A stretch of 64,000 nt of DNA, from contig CM049320.1 in assembly GCA_026874595.1 (NCBI GenBank), positions 9,613,464-9,677,463 on the forward strand. Reading direction: 5' to 3'. The notes below the pieces were generated by a model. That model was not told the origin of the DNA and did no database searches. It saw only the letters and a list, made by a program, of their open reading frames with translations. The number at the start of each line of letters is the position of its first letter. Position 1 is the first letter of the stretch. The DNA comes from Sipunculus nudus (taxonomy: Eukaryota > Annelida > Sipuncula > Golfingiida > Sipunculidae). A program made the translations under genes and the position numbers. This document shows positions 1 through 11,870 of this stretch, piece after piece.

Positions 1-170
1 GAGTGGTTACGGATATATACCTTGCTTATAAGATTCCAAGCAATAACTGCAAAAGTGCGGCTAGTAAAGTGACGACAAACAGACACAAACAAACAAGATG
101 ATGAGAGGGCACACGCTTGATGGAAAGGGAAATAAAATAGACAGACAAACAGACAGAAAGACGAAAATGA
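1..170. repeat. Dispersed repeat, second copy at 48,163-48,340
   Basis: This stretch matches 48,163-48,340 closely and in the same orientation: both begin with the GAGTGG(T/A)TACGGATATATA core and run into an ACAGACAAACAGACAGAAAG-type tract. In the second location it lies just after the Helentron endonuclease. It is either the true left part of the long duplication, with 2 kb missing here, or an independent copy of a family repeat. No coding potential is seen; reading frames here are made of simple ACAA/ACAG repeats. Confidence 0.7.
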
Positions 171-1300
171 CAAAGTTAGAAAAAAATTCAAATTTCATGA
201 CATTTTCCCCAAAATGCGTACCTATGGTTACAGCAGAAGGAGCCAATTTTGTAGCATCTAGAAAGGCAACAGAATGAGAAATAAAATGAGCTACAGTTTG
301 AGTTGCTGCGATTATTATTGACGAATAGGTTTTTTGGTGATCCTGAACTTGACCTTTGACCGATCATGGCCAAAAACATTAGCCTGGTGTTTATTTAAAA
401 AAATGAAAAAAAAAAACTTCGAGATATTTAGAAATTACATAAAATATATCACTTTCAAAGCCATTCATAAAAAAAATCCAACCTCCAGGTCATATTAAAT
501 GAAATCTCAAAAAATTTCGTTTGACGAGAAATGTCACGAGATTCTACGAGACTTTCTATTGTTTAATAAACACCTTATAGAATACTATCTATGCAAGAAA
601 CCTGACGTCTCTAGCTTTAAAAATGACATTTCCCCCAAAATGCGTACCCATGGTTACAGCAAAATGAGGCAATTTTGTAACATCTAAAAAGGCATCAGAA
701 TGAGAAATAAAATGAGCTACAGTGTGAGTTGCTGCGATTATTATTGACGAAGATATGTAGAAATACCGTTTAAAGGTTTTTTGATGACCCTGAACTTGAC
801 CTTTGACGAATCATGGCCAAAAACAATAGGCTGGGAGGAGAACCGATTTTACACTTTTTTTCTATAACTTTCTATAAGAGCGATTGCTTCATAATTGTGG
901 CCTGTAGAGCATTGACAAACAGACAAACAAACAAACAGACAAACAAACATACGCAACTGACCAACATGCTTGCAGAAATCGAAGAGTTCCGGCAAGCAAC
1001 AAACATACGCGGGTGATCAACATACTTGCCGAATCTTTGACTCCGGCAAGCAACAAACATACTGAACTTATCAACATGCTTGCCGAAATCTTTGATTCGT
1101 AGGTCACAAAATATAGATCACGATGACGTTATTTTGTGTTTCCAAGGAGATTTGCCCAGTACCTTCCAGGATGTACAGTTTCTATGTTTAACGGTTACGA
1201 TTTGTGCCCTGTTAACGGACGGACGGCCGGACAACCGGACGGACGCCGGGCTAGGAGTGATCACTAGCTCAGATGAAATATAGTCAGCTAAGCTAAAAAA
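171..1300. repeat. Block of nested dispersed repeats (copy A)
   Basis: Two imperfect copies of a roughly 450-bp module lie at about 171-620 and 620-810. They share a phrase around the CCCCAAAATGCGTACC core and a phrase around TTGACCTTTGACC. A short three-unit tandem (948-1,099) and a CGGACGGACGG-rich patch (about 1,218-1,250) follow. The patch is followed by a GATCACTAGCTCAGATGAA tail resembling 24,550-24,570, so it belongs to a family repeat. No gene is seen; frames in this block are repeat-derived. Confidence 0.7.
948..1099. repeat. Three-unit short tandem repeat, about 54 bp (copy A)
   Basis: Units begin near 948, 1,003 and 1,057. Each carries an AACATRCTTGCNGAA phrase followed by CCGGCAAGCAACAAACATAC, so each unit contains a small inverted pair (CTTGCCG and CGGCAAG). 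Copy B has the same array at about 51,019-51,170. Confidence 0.75.
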
Positions 1301-3440
1301 GTACATATGGTTTAGTGAAACCGTTAAAAATCCAGTCTTTTAATGCTCATTTGAAATTTGGGAAATATTTATTTCAGGTAAACAAATAAACAAATACCTC
1401 GATGTAATAAAGAAATGATAATGAAACGACACAACAGCAGGTAACACAACCATGTATTCATGTATGTTTTATACGAATATAAGCAGGTTTTATGTTCAAT
1501 ATTCCGCTGCATTTATTTACATTTGTACCTTGGCCACAGGATCCTTTTCTAGAATAATTTCCTTCTATTGTATGAATTACTACTGGTGCCACAGGTAGCT
1601 CGGACAGGAAACGACCAAAAAAACAATTTTTCAATATATTTTTCTATTATTTGCTTTTATTCATAAATAATTAATACAAAAGGTGTCCATTAGGATCAAT
1701 GTTTTATTTGCAACATTTTGGATTTTGTTTCATTTTTTATGTGTAAAATCAACAGAGTTATTTTTATTTATTTAATCACTTTTATGCCCATGTTTTCCCC
1801 TTAACTATCATGGAAACATGACAATAAATGTAGGACCATCTACTTTCAAGAGTTCAACCTTTCTTTGCTGTTAGTGGATGACTTAACAATACAAAAACAA
1901 ATTAATTTGTACAACCTTGTTATGGGTTTCGGTTATACCCCATGAAACCCCTCTCTGTCGCGTCTATTGAACTTTTTTCGCAGCACCAATGTAGAAATGA
2001 GCATGATTCAGCCAGAACACTGAACGCCTATTGTCAAGGGAGACTTTTAAATATGTGTTTGTTTTCATATTTTACTTTCTACTGTGAAGACTTAGGCTGA
2101 GAATACGTATTTTCAAAACTCTCAATGATCTTCGGTGAATATTTTGAGTTGGTGCTGTGATAGACGTTAAAAACGGTAAACGATAGTTGAGTCATATTTA
2201 GTTTAATTTTTTGTGGTTACTTTGACAGTGTAAAACATATCCCTAAAGTCTGCTAAGAGGGTACTTTTTACGATAATCCACGTCATACCACGTGATTAAT
2301 TTATTTTCTGTACGTTACAGATGCAAGTGGTATTCCTTGATGGTCTTGAACCTTTGATTAGGCTTCGTACTGCTACTTTTTGCATTTTCACCGCTTTAAA
2401 TAAGCTATCAGTATAATACATTTTAGCGTTGTTTATCAGTTAAGGGTACGTACAGACTTTACATTATCTTCTGCACTTTAACGTTCATTTTTTTATATTT
2501 TAAACTTATTTTTATCTTTATCCAACAAAGGTTCCTCACGTGCTAGTGCCATTAAGTGGGATTAGAATTTAGTTACCCTACCTTCAGAATGTCTTTACTT
2601 CAGTTTTTTATTTGCATGTAACTTTTACCCATTAAACTCAGTTGATGATTCTTCCGAAAGTAAATCGTCTTTACTACAGATAAAGAAAGGCATGCACACA
2701 CCGCCTGTTGTTCTTTTCGTTTATTTTATACAAATATTATATTATGTAGATATTCTACTTTATGATTGGAAAATGAATTCAAAGCGTCCTCCCAATTAAA
2801 AAAAATAAGTTGTTTCGATACATTTGTGTTTAACAGACCCGGATTCCTGTCAATAAAGCTATGACTTTTGTCTACTGGAAAAAAAAGTCTCATGCTTTGT
2901 GTTTATTCAGATATATCTGAAAATTTTCAAAGCTACAGAGGAAATGAAGCATATATATGACGATATGGTTAACGAATCGATGGATCGTTTTTATAGCGAC
3001 AAAACAGATATGTTACTCATCGCTGTCATGACCATTTCAAGAAAAAAAATGTTTCTTTGATTTACCTGTCATATTCCTTCGACCTCCAGTCAAAGTAAAC
3101 GGTATCTTGACCTTCAAGCAACCATCACACCGCCTTCCCCCGACAAAAAAAGAGCAAATTTCACGAAAAAATGTTCTTATGGTAAAAGCACCTAACATTA
3201 CCATTTCCTATTGAGATTTACGCACATAGAGGAATCCTCATGTGTGTTAATGTTTTATAATATAATATAGTTTTTTTTACGAAATGCCCTTATTATTACC
3301 AATGGAAAAGAGTTCCGGGAAAGGTATTCGGAGAATTTGCCTAAACTCAGTGTTTTTTTTTATCTTTCATCCTCCATTAACACCTAGTGTTCATGACTAG
3401 AAAACATTTTAATAAAGGCTGTCATAAATTATGTTATGGC
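1300..3440. repeat. Module M1: noncoding segment shared with three other places
   Basis: The segment has a copy-B partner (about 51,300-53,450). Parts of it recur at 10,975-11,210 (module M2, missing the part equivalent to 1,770-3,360) and in the 29,870-30,410 region. The repeated ends are the TTTTATTTGCAACATTTTGG area near 1,700 and the CATTAACACC...TTTTAATAAAGG area near 3,380-3,425. Apart from the possible exon at 2,911-3,040, I see no coding signal. The link to the P450-like pseudogene at 31 kb suggests that part of this is old intron sequence. Confidence 0.6.
2911..3040 (+). pseudogene. Possible internal exon of a P450-like gene (copy A)
   Basis: A pyrimidine-rich tract ending TTTATTCAG (an acceptor-like site) precedes a frame that reads roughly IYLKIFKATEEMKHIYDD in one frame. 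The same acceptor and frame occur in copy B (52,941 onward, longer open frame) and, frameshifted, at 30,095. In the third location the matching sequence is followed about 0.9 kb later by a clear P450-like exon, which is why I suggest a P450 origin. The peptide alone is not diagnostic, so this is inference from context. Confidence 0.25.
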
Positions 3441-3639
3441 TACACATGTTGGCTGCCAATATGCCTGCCGAAACCTTTCTTTCTGGCTGGCAACAAGCGA
3501 GACTACCAGAGGTCTTGCTCTTGCTGCAAGTAGGAGTAAGGCGGCCAAAGATACAAACATTGGGCTGATAGACAAACAAAGGAACATCAGGAATTGTTCA
3601 TAGAATAAACTATATTCTTTGTCAAGCAGAAACAATTGA

Positions 3640-4190
3640 ATGTTTATGTAGTCATGCTGACTTTCAAAAGTTATATTTCAAAGAGTATGGGAACCCTAAT
3701 AAAATAAGGTACATATATCTATATTAAATCGATCATTCACATGTTTCCTTTGCATTGTCACATCTTCTATCGCATTAAGATCATCTGCATTGTCGTGGAG
3801 AATATTAAACAAATCCTTGTTTATTTCCCGAAATGTTTCTTCATCTCAGTAAATGAATATTTATTGTCCACAACCTTAGTCTGCACAACACCACCTGGTC
3901 TAATTTTTCTAATCTCCGCGCACAGGTCTCGATCACTACTATTAGAAAGCTATTCTGCTATCCTTGGTTTTCGTAAAATATCCTCATTTTCTTTTTGCAT
4001 CACGGCCCGATGACAGTGGGCTCGAGTTCTACGCCTTGTAGTGGCTAGATGTCGAACAGTTGGACGATCATTTTGGATCCAAAGCCATTGCCAGAAAAAT
4101 GTTTGTTCTTTAAAGGGCTTAACATGCTCCGACCAGGTGTAATATTTGCTTATGTTTACATCTAGGTGTTTTTTTTAAGTTGTGAAATAT
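3640..4190 (-). pseudogene. LINE pre-RT region, inverted relative to the RT (copy A)
   Basis: On the minus strand this encodes the connector between endonuclease and reverse transcriptase of a non-LTR retrotransposon. Visible pieces, in order, are FKEQTFFWQWLWIQNDRP, RRRTRAHCHRAVMQ, then DRDLCAEIRKIRPGG and VVDNKYSFTEMKKHFGK. These match the usual pattern of a W-x-W-I-Q phrase, an RTRAxYHxAVR phrase, a DRDLWxExxKIR phrase and a VVDG phrase. At least two in-frame stops interrupt it. The rest of the element (4,275 onward) is on the opposite strand, as expected for a 5' inversion caused by twin priming. Which LINE clade this is cannot be settled here; CR1/L2-like or a related APE-type clade fits. 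Confidence 0.75.
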
Positions 4191-4274
4191 ATCCTCATTA
4201 CAGTTTGCATTTAAAAAGGGCCACTTAACTAACATGTGCACAGTACTCCTAAGGACACAGTAGGACATTATATA

Positions 4275-5260
4275 TTGAATGGTTCACCAGCGTATTCTTT
4301 TTTTGTTGATGCATCTCGTGCATTTGACAAAGTCAAAATTCCTAAGTTGCTCGGAATGTTATTGGAACGAAATAATCAGCCTTCTATCATGAGGGTCCTA
4401 ATTGATATTTAAAAGACGCCTGTTATCAAAACTTAATGGGATGGAGTTGAATCAAAGGAGTTTGGAGCACGTAATTGGGTGCGGCAAGAGGAGTCTTGTC
4501 TCATATTCTATTTACTATATATAAAGTGGAAATACTTAATCGGCTTAAAAATAAAGGTAGTGGATGTTATGCCGGTAGCCATTATGTTAATAAATCAGGC
4601 CTTGCTGATGATATCACATTGCTAAGACCCAGAAGATCAGGCCCTCAGGAAATGTTGAAAGAATGAAAACGTTTGTCATAGAACCTTTTGCTAAAGAAAA
4701 CAAAATGTGTCCTGTCCGAAAAGGGTTCAGCAGTTAAACCAGAGAACGTATGGTGTTCCTTTAAAATGGGAAGAATCTGTGCATTACCTAAGAAATAAAG
4801 TAAGCTCAGACGTATCAGATAATCATGTTATGAAATGAATAAAAGGAATACATTTATCTCAAGCATTAATCTTCTGATGACTTACATTAGGTATCTGTCG
4901 ACGAGGGTTGTAAATAAGTTATTTCATTCCTTTTGCTGTTCATTCTATGGCTGTTAGTCCTTGATATTACAGCATAAATCAATAGAAAGATTATTTCCAT
5001 CTTAACAAGGCTTTGCGTCATATTTGGCATTTGTCAAATAACTCACACAGGAGTATTGTTCATGGTCTTGCAGGGTCCTTTTCCCTGATTAATATATTCA
5101 TTGCACGCTTTTTCACATGTTTATGCACTGTGTATACTGTTGAAAAAACAGAGCTAAGTATACATCTGAAGGTGTACAATCTAAGATATTTAAAACAATG
5201 AAGAATTTCCCTCACAGATAATAGTAATTTACATAAAATATATTAATTTCGAAATCATAT
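4275..5260 (+). pseudogene. Non-LTR retrotransposon reverse transcriptase and C-terminal part (copy A)
   Basis: The plus strand encodes RT palm motif A (FFVDASRAFDKV, catalytic Asp codon at 4,308-4,310). A degraded GVRQGGVLSPILF-type motif follows near 4,470-4,510, then the catalytic box as LADDITLL (4,601-4,624), where YADD is usual. Further on, LRHIWHLSNNSHRSIVHG (about 5,010-5,065) matches the C-terminal segment that follows the RT in APE-type LINEs. Stops and frameshifts separate the pieces, so it makes no functional RT. The first Tyr of YADD is Leu here (CTT) and His in copy B (CAT). The element would reverse-transcribe its own RNA at nicked target DNA if it were intact. Confidence 0.82.
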
Positions 5261-5269
5261 GTATAAAAT

Positions 5270-6430
5270 TATGACCTGTAGATTGTTATTAAAAAATCTC
5301 AAACGATCTGCTTATACGGGACATATGGGGGATTTTGCGAGACTATGGGTGGAGTCATGAATAAAGATTTAAATGTATTTGATGTAAAACATGTGGACTT
5401 CCCTTGATTTAAAAAATGGCAAAGTTTGAAAAAAAATATTAAATAGATCGCTCCGAAACTCTGGTCTGCAGAGTGAGTACAAACAAACATACGGAAATGA
5501 CCAGTGCAAGCAAAAACTGACATGGGAGCGACCAGGAAAATATAATGCCACAGACTGTTATAACAATAAAACTCATAATATTAATTAAAATAAGTCTAAA
5601 AGATAGGAACATTTATAAATTAGGAAGGGAGGAACTCTTTAAATTTAATTAAGGCAGGACCGTCGTTTATTAACTTTATGATTTTCATAGGGGGGGGGGT
5701 AGGGGTAGTAGCACTCTTAGTTAATTTAATTTGAAATATATTTGTTAAAAGATGAATCCGGTGTTATTATGACTGTTTAGCCAAATCTTAATAAATCAAT
5801 TACCCACACAACACTCGTTCTAAGAGGGAATGTACTAACAGTGGCAGTTTGAAGTTATATCGCAGACCCTGCAGTGACTGTCAGATGTGTAGGCTTAACA
5901 GAGTAGCAAATGAATCGCTAACAGTCGAAGGAGCAGATCGATTTGAACAGGCTTATCTCTTTTACTTGGTCTTGGCCTAACAACATTAATAATTGAGTAC
6001 TCAGACGCAATAATCATGCTATTTACCGGCTGAAATGTCCTGTTTCTATCGTTGAAGGTGTCGTCGTGTCAAAGCGATGAATGTTTGGTGCATGGCGAGA
6101 CTGCCCTTGCCCTGACTTAAATCTATAATAATAGCTACCTGATATTGTCTGTTATTGTTATAATTGCACAAGTGCTTCTAACTATATACACCTGGAAATA
6201 TTAAACTTAAATATCAGCTTCAATTAAAATATTAGAGAAATGTAGTTTACAAACAAGTTAACGTAACATCATCATGAGCCAAAGTCAAGTATCATGGATG
6301 AGGAACGGAGCAAAGCAATAATACGTCAACAGGATTCAAGCGAGGCTTCAGTAGTGATATTTGAACATTTTGGAAAAACAGATTAAAAATCCTGAATGCG
6401 AACTCAGTTTGTATTACGCCGACGAAAAGG
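5270..6430. other. Noncoding, old repeat remnants (copy A)
   Basis: About 5,230-5,450 resembles a diverged unit of the ~150-bp array at 48.4-50.1 kb (a phrase with ATGGCAAAGTTTGAAAAA and repeated GCGAGA). A G run lies at about 5,691-5,700. The phrases at 5,925-6,020 recur in weaker form at 6,600-6,690. No gene is seen. Confidence 0.5.
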
Positions 6431-6437
6431 ATAAATA

Positions 6438-6445
<8 letters not shown>

Positions 6446-6484
<39 letters not shown>

Positions 6485-7000
6485 GCATATATATATATAC
6501 TCATTGCCATTTTATTGAGACAAGAGTGCAAAATGAATGCAGACGACGGCGCTACCTTAAGAGGACGTTGAACATCGCGTATCCGATTATGCATGAATCT
6601 CAAACTCTATTAATTGTTCTTGACCTAACGACACTAATTTATTAGCACAAAAATACGATAATCATGCCAATTATCGACTCCATTTTCAAGTATATATGGT
6701 GGTAATTTTATGCATATTTTGCTCGCCTTGTATTGAGAGAACGAGAGAGAAAGAGAGCGTTATATAGGAAAGATTATAAAGGAATTGTCAATAAAACGAC
6801 TAATTGGCATTTTATTTTCACAAGAGTTGCAAATGAATGCAGACGACGGCGCTATCTTACCAGAATGTTGGACACTGCGTATGCGACAGAGAACAATCTC
6901 AGACTTTAGTCATACCAACTTTGTAAACCTCTCGCTCACCCGAGGAAGTAATGCTATGCTTGCGAGTCAGTTATGGTCATTTAGCTAATTAAAGTAAAAA
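6446..7000. repeat. (TA)n tract and two-fold imperfect repeat (copy A)
   Basis: A (TA)n tract at about 6,446-6,500 is followed by two copies of a segment built around GCAAATGAATGCAGACGACGG (about 6,530 and 6,830, spaced about 300 bp). Open frames here are short, and the frames over (TA)n are artefacts. Copy B has the same arrangement at about 56,503-57,050. Confidence 0.65.
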
Positions 7001-7593
7001 AAAAAAATGATATCGTTTAAATGCTTTCATTACATTTAAAATTTAAACAAATTTTAAAAGTTTTTTATGACTGACCTGATCTGTCCAAAACGACACTGTA
7101 CGCTGCCAATGGGTTTGCGAATTCTGTGAACAATAAATGGATATAAATATATATAAATATATACATATATATATATATATTCAAATAAACATATGTTTAT
7201 ATAAATAAATTTTGTCAGCGTTTTTCACTTCTACGTAGGTTTGTACACAATTTTGTTTATACAATTTCAATTAGACAATCTTACCTAATCAGTACAGCAA
7301 CGAAGTAGTAAAATGTCTGACAAAATTTGATTCCTCTATATTTATATAACTATTAAACTGTGATGATACACCATAGAGCACTCTTGCAGTTGTGTATTGC
7401 AGGATACAAGTAGAATAATCTCTATATTAATATATATTCATATATATTTAAAGTGCAACAAGATATCTTATCAATAATTATAGCTTCCTTCTGACAATAT
7501 CACAAACGAATACCAACCATTTCTGTGCGTTGTGTCTTTATTGGGTAGTACCATTAAATGAGATACGCTTTGTAACTCTGTAAAGGGAAGCTT

Positions 7594-7807
7594 TGTTATC
7601 TCATTTATAAGCATTAAGATATTTGGTCATTTGTACTATTGTATAAGCATATTGATAAGATCTTCGCTATGTTATTTGTGTAGATGTTGCTCAACGATAT
7701 TGTTATCTAATTTATTAGCATTAAGATATTTGGTCATTTGTTGTATTGTATAAGCATATTGATAAGATCTTCGCTATGACAGTTGTGTCGATGTTGCTCA
7801 ATGATAT
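7594..7807. repeat. Two-unit tandem repeat, 107-bp period (copy A)
   Basis: Units start at 7,594 and 7,701 with TGTTATCT. Each contains GCATTAAGATATTTGGTCAT and a GATAAGATCTTCGCTATG phrase. Copy B keeps the same 107-bp period (57,653 and 57,760). A single diverged copy is seen in the related segment near 18,100-18,200. Confidence 0.85.
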
Positions 7808-7809
7808 TG

Positions 7810-9190
7810 TATGGTTACACACATATAGCAAACAGGAAATTCGACGTAATAATTACATCATTGGAAAAAATTGATTTAATAACATGTATTATATACATAG
7901 AATTATAACAATCATTTTTGTTTGAGTAATCATTTTATGCAAACAATGATAGGAACCAAGGTCGCCAGGAAATCACAGAGATCCTCTGCTAGGACGTCGC
8001 ATTGACCCACCTTCCACTTAACAGAAAATCAATAGGCTCGCCAAGCTCCTCATCCCCAGTATAAACACGGCAAAATCAATGCACTAACCTAACCAATAAC
8101 ACCACTTTTTCTAGCGAAACTGCACCGAACCAGATAGTGAATGATATAAGGTATTTCTTGTACAAGAACCCTTTTAAAAATAATTATTCCTTCTTTGACC
8201 CAGCAACCCACCCCCACCCCCCCACACACACACCTAGGATTCAATTTTCAAGGTTCTTTTAAACGGTTTGGTTTACGGGCTTACGCTCACACACACCCTC
8301 ATAATATGAAAAAGCCCTGAGTAACAGTGACGAATGAAAGGGTGATATTTGTTTGATGGTGGATTTTCGAAATTAATTTAAAGAAAACACGAGTACAACT
8401 CGTAAATTCTGTATAGTCTGTTTGAAAGAATTGATAGTTGCAGTTCAAGCGTTAAAATTCTTAACTTGCCGATGCCAGACAGCTTGAAAATAATTGTATA
8501 GTCAAGCAACTGCTGGAGTACATCTATTTATTTATCTATTCATTTATTCTTTTTTTTTAGGGGGGGGGGGGTCACTTTTATATAGCTCGCAAGAACTACC
8601 ATTTTTTATTTCAGTTCTGTAAATATTATGTCTAACCACGCTAACAGAAAATATTATGGAACTTGGACATGGACTTTTTAGTTCATCATGAAGATTTAGT
8701 TACTGCTACGTTCCTTTATGCTTAAAGAAAGCAGCATTTCTTCGAAAAAGAGCTTACCTGTTATCCATACTCAACCCCATATTCAATATGAAACAAAACC
8801 ATTCTAAAGAAAAGCACTTACCTTAAGAAGTTACTGTTTTACATATCTTGTCATTTAATCTATATTGTTTGCCTATTTGTATTCATTTCATGCTCCTGGA
8901 AGGTGCCTCTGATTTTTTCTTCAGCTTTTTACCTCTAGATCATGTGTTTTTTATATGTGGATATTTTACACACTAAAATAAGCTTTGTTTGTTCAAAAGT
9001 GCATATGACATATTTTAACCCTCGTAATTGAGTAATTACAAATGAAAAAAGTGTGGCGCTGGTCAAACAACAACATTAGGAAAGGTTATATGAATCAATA
9101 TGGCGTTGTTGATATGGTATTTTTGACATGGCATAATTCATAGCGTCTACTATGTAGGGTTACAATGTTCTTTACGCTAGAATGGGAGAT
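7810..9190. other. Noncoding stretch (copy A)
   Basis: No coding or RNA gene signal is seen. It holds C and G runs (about 8,211-8,222 and 8,560-8,572) that differ in length from copy B, a property of replication slippage. Part of it (up to about 8,100) is related to the diverged copy at 17.7-18.9 kb. Confidence 0.5.
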
Positions 9191-9196
9191 CTGGTG

Positions 9197-9197
<1 letters not shown>

Positions 9198-9287
<90 letters not shown>

Positions 9288-9462
9288 TATATAGATGGAA
9301 AGGGTTTACACAGAAAAGTGGTTCACTGAGAAATATCCCATTGGCAGTGAACCACTTTTCTGTGTATACCCTTTCCATCTATAAAATAATGAACCAGCAT
9401 GGCTATTCATACATCTATATATATATGGCTTTTCATACATATATATATATATATATATATAA

Positions 9463-9540
<78 letters not shown>
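9198..9540. repeat. (TA)n tracts flanking a perfect-type hairpin (copy A)
   Basis: Two long (TA)n tracts (about 9,198-9,290 and 9,440-9,540) surround an inverted repeat. The left arm is 9,291-9,328 and the right arm 9,345-9,382: 38 nt each, one mismatch, 16-nt loop. The hairpin begins and ends in ATAGATGG/CCATCTAT next to TA dinucleotides. This could be a tiny MITE-like element inserted at TA, or a palindrome formed within the microsatellite. Copy B has it with three arm mismatches. Confidence 0.9.
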
Positions 9541-9541
<1 letters not shown>

Positions 9542-9813
9542 CACAACACAACTGGATGCGAAGCCGACGTATGTCACCTATGGCATACGTTTTGCAGTAT
9601 TCAGTTATTTTTCTCAGTTTGACCGAGGATTGCTGGAATCGTCTGTGTAATGTTTTGCCAATCCAATTTTCACATTTTTACAGCATGGTTTTGCTTTTCA
9701 TTCCTTCAAACGAGGGACACACATATGATCATTATTTTTCTTTGTCAACTACTAGTACAGCTTGTTCGGATGTATTTTGTCACCTCAACAACCCGGATCT
9801 AGATAATCTTTGA
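9541..9813 (+). other. Open frame of about 90 codons kept in both copies; function unknown
   Basis: The frame after the (TA)n tract stays open to a stop at 9,811-9,813 and ends in the peptide [11 protein letters not shown]. Copy B keeps the same frame open to 59,765 despite several amino-acid changes and an indel that preserves the frame. It has no ATG near its start and no recognised domain. It may be an exon remnant or a chance open frame. No splice or promoter signal supports it clearly. Confidence 0.2.
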
Positions 9814-10974
9814 TTAAATTCACATAGAATCGATAAATCAAGAATTTTCAATTTTTTAGGTCACCGTAACTCGACCAGTAATTGGCTAGTGTCCTAATTC
9901 GACTACTATTTGTAGGATAAACTTGGTTGCCTGTCTTCTACCTCCACGCTGACTAACATTCTCACTACGGCTATTTTGAGACAAGAAAGGACACATTTGT
10001 AATTCTGAATTCACTTATCAGTGAAACTCCTCCTTTGAAGTTATATATATATTCTCTACTTTTTTGGCTGAACTCTAATTAAAGACTGAAAAAAAATTCT
10101 TCTCTCTGCAAATCCTACGTTTGTTTATCTGAATGGGTGATTTTATTCACCGCCTTGTAACCAGATTGTATATTACCCCCCCCCCCCCCCTTCGCTTTTC
10201 AGTAATCCCTTCGTGTTCGTCCGAGATTTTTTTCTACACTATTAGGTAAATAGATTGAATCCCGTTCCCAAAGAAAAATATATCCTTTTCCTTTATTTTT
10301 CTTTATTATTTCTTTTTCTTTTTTTTTAAATGTAACCTTTGTGCCTGTGCTTTGATGTAAAGTAAATTCTAATATGCCATTCATCCATTTAATATGAATC
10401 TGATGTGTTCAAATTATTTATTAAAAAATGAAGTAGTGAGTACCTAAAACTTAGATATCCAACAATCACTGATTCTGCTCAGGCCATTTATATACAGTTT
10501 AGTTTATTCCAATTAATTAGAATCATAAGCAATTTTACTTTTTTTGTGCTTCATTGCTTGTATTTATTGTTTATTGTGATTCTTCTCATTATTGAAAATT
10601 AATAAAAAATCACCTGTGCTTGCTACACTATAATGTTAAGTGCAGATTATTGTAAATGAAAAACTTGGTATGTATCTCTATCCTAAGATGTATTGGCATT
10701 TTCATTTAAATGCAGAGCTGAAAACAGTTATAGTGTGCCATATCATTATAAAAAAACAGGGCCATGTAATTATTATTCAATAATATTATTTTCAGCAGCT
10801 ACACCTAAATTATGCATTAAACTAAAGACAAATATAATAAATGTTATAAAAATATTAACGAGCCAAGGCAATTTTTATTTTAAATATACTTTTGCATTTA
10901 ATAATACATATGACATTTGAAACAGCCGGAATAAATTTTAAGCAATTAAAATTAAATTGATTGGAAATGACCAC
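9814..10974. other. Noncoding AT-rich stretch (copy A)
   Basis: A C run lies at about 10,177-10,190; otherwise this is AT-rich DNA with short unsupported frames. No gene or RNA is recognised. Confidence 0.5.
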
Positions 10975-11870
10975 AAATCAAATTTTTCAGAACAATTTTC
11001 TTTTATTTGCTTTAGTTGATAAATAATTAATACAATGTACAAAGGTACCCATTAAGAGCTATATTTTATTTGCCACATTTTGGATTTTGTTTCAATTTTA
11101 TGTGTAAAATCAACATATTTTTTGTTCATCTTTCATCCTTCATTAACACCAGGCGTTCATGACTAGAAAACATTTTAATAAAGGTTGTCATAAATTATGT
11201 TATGGCTACACTTATTGAAACTATACTATTTTTCATCTTACATGAAACAATATTTGTCCTGTCTGCAAAATAAACATATTCTTTTTAAATGACATACTAT
11301 AGTAAAGTCTATGATGATTAAATGAAACAGTTGAAACTCAACAGTCACTTAATTTTTTTTCAATATCAGATGCATCATCCGGTGATAATTATGAAAATAT
11401 AATGATACTATGAATGTTCTTGATGATAAAATTATCTTACTATAAAGCGCTATTAAAACTCTTGGGGATAACGGTACGTTGACCCCCCCCCCCCCCAACC
11501 CCCCACCCCCTTTCCTGAAAAACAAGGTAAAAAAAGGTGAAGGGGACCTCCCCATCTAGTCCCTTTTAAAAAGGCTAAAGTTGGATTCAGTACAAAATAC
11601 AGGAAAAAACGTCCTCAGCTCAATTAGCAATCAAATATTTGTTAATATAATTTCCTAACTGACAATGGTGAACAGGGATGATACATTATCTTTAAATTGA
11701 AACGTGATATTTTGATTTTACAAAACCCTTAAAACCAAGATTGGTTCTGACTTTTTTTTAAGTTTGATATTTGACTGGGACATTGGTAAGCTTGCAAAAA
11801 AATCAACATCCTGAATCTATTTTTTGCTGTCCCAGGTCTTGGCCACCGAGCAGCAAAAGCAACACGGCAA
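10975..11870. repeat. Module M2: shortened relative of M1 plus intron-like tail (copy A)
   Basis: The first 230 bp repeat the two ends of M1 (1,650-1,770 and 3,360-3,440) with the middle missing. The rest (11,205-11,870) aligns with 30,400-31,090, including an acceptor-like tract ending in CAG at about 11,835 and the following CTTGGCCACCGAGC (CTTGGTCACCGAGC at 31 kb). At 31 kb this leads into a P450-like exon; here the similarity stops about 30 bp later. A C-rich patch sits at about 11,484-11,510. I read this as old intron sequence from a duplicated P450-like locus. Confidence 0.6.

Noticed and set aside
872-1107. Minus-strand frames with a VCLFVCLFVCLF stretch, also at 50,889-51,179
   Set aside because: They are produced by ACAAACAG simple repeats and the short tandem array.
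3429-3635. Minus-strand frame of 68 codons with a hydrophobic core, also at 53,437-53,634
   Set aside because: It overlaps a dispersed repeat related to the 948-1,099 array and has no domain or conservation pattern typical of a protein.
9172-9650. Several frames of Tyr-Ile repeats on both strands
   Set aside because: They are translations of (TA)n microsatellites and carry no protein signal. The same applies to frames at 6,292-6,645, 17,650-17,982, 31,847-32,047, 56,425-56,679 and 57,056-57,271.
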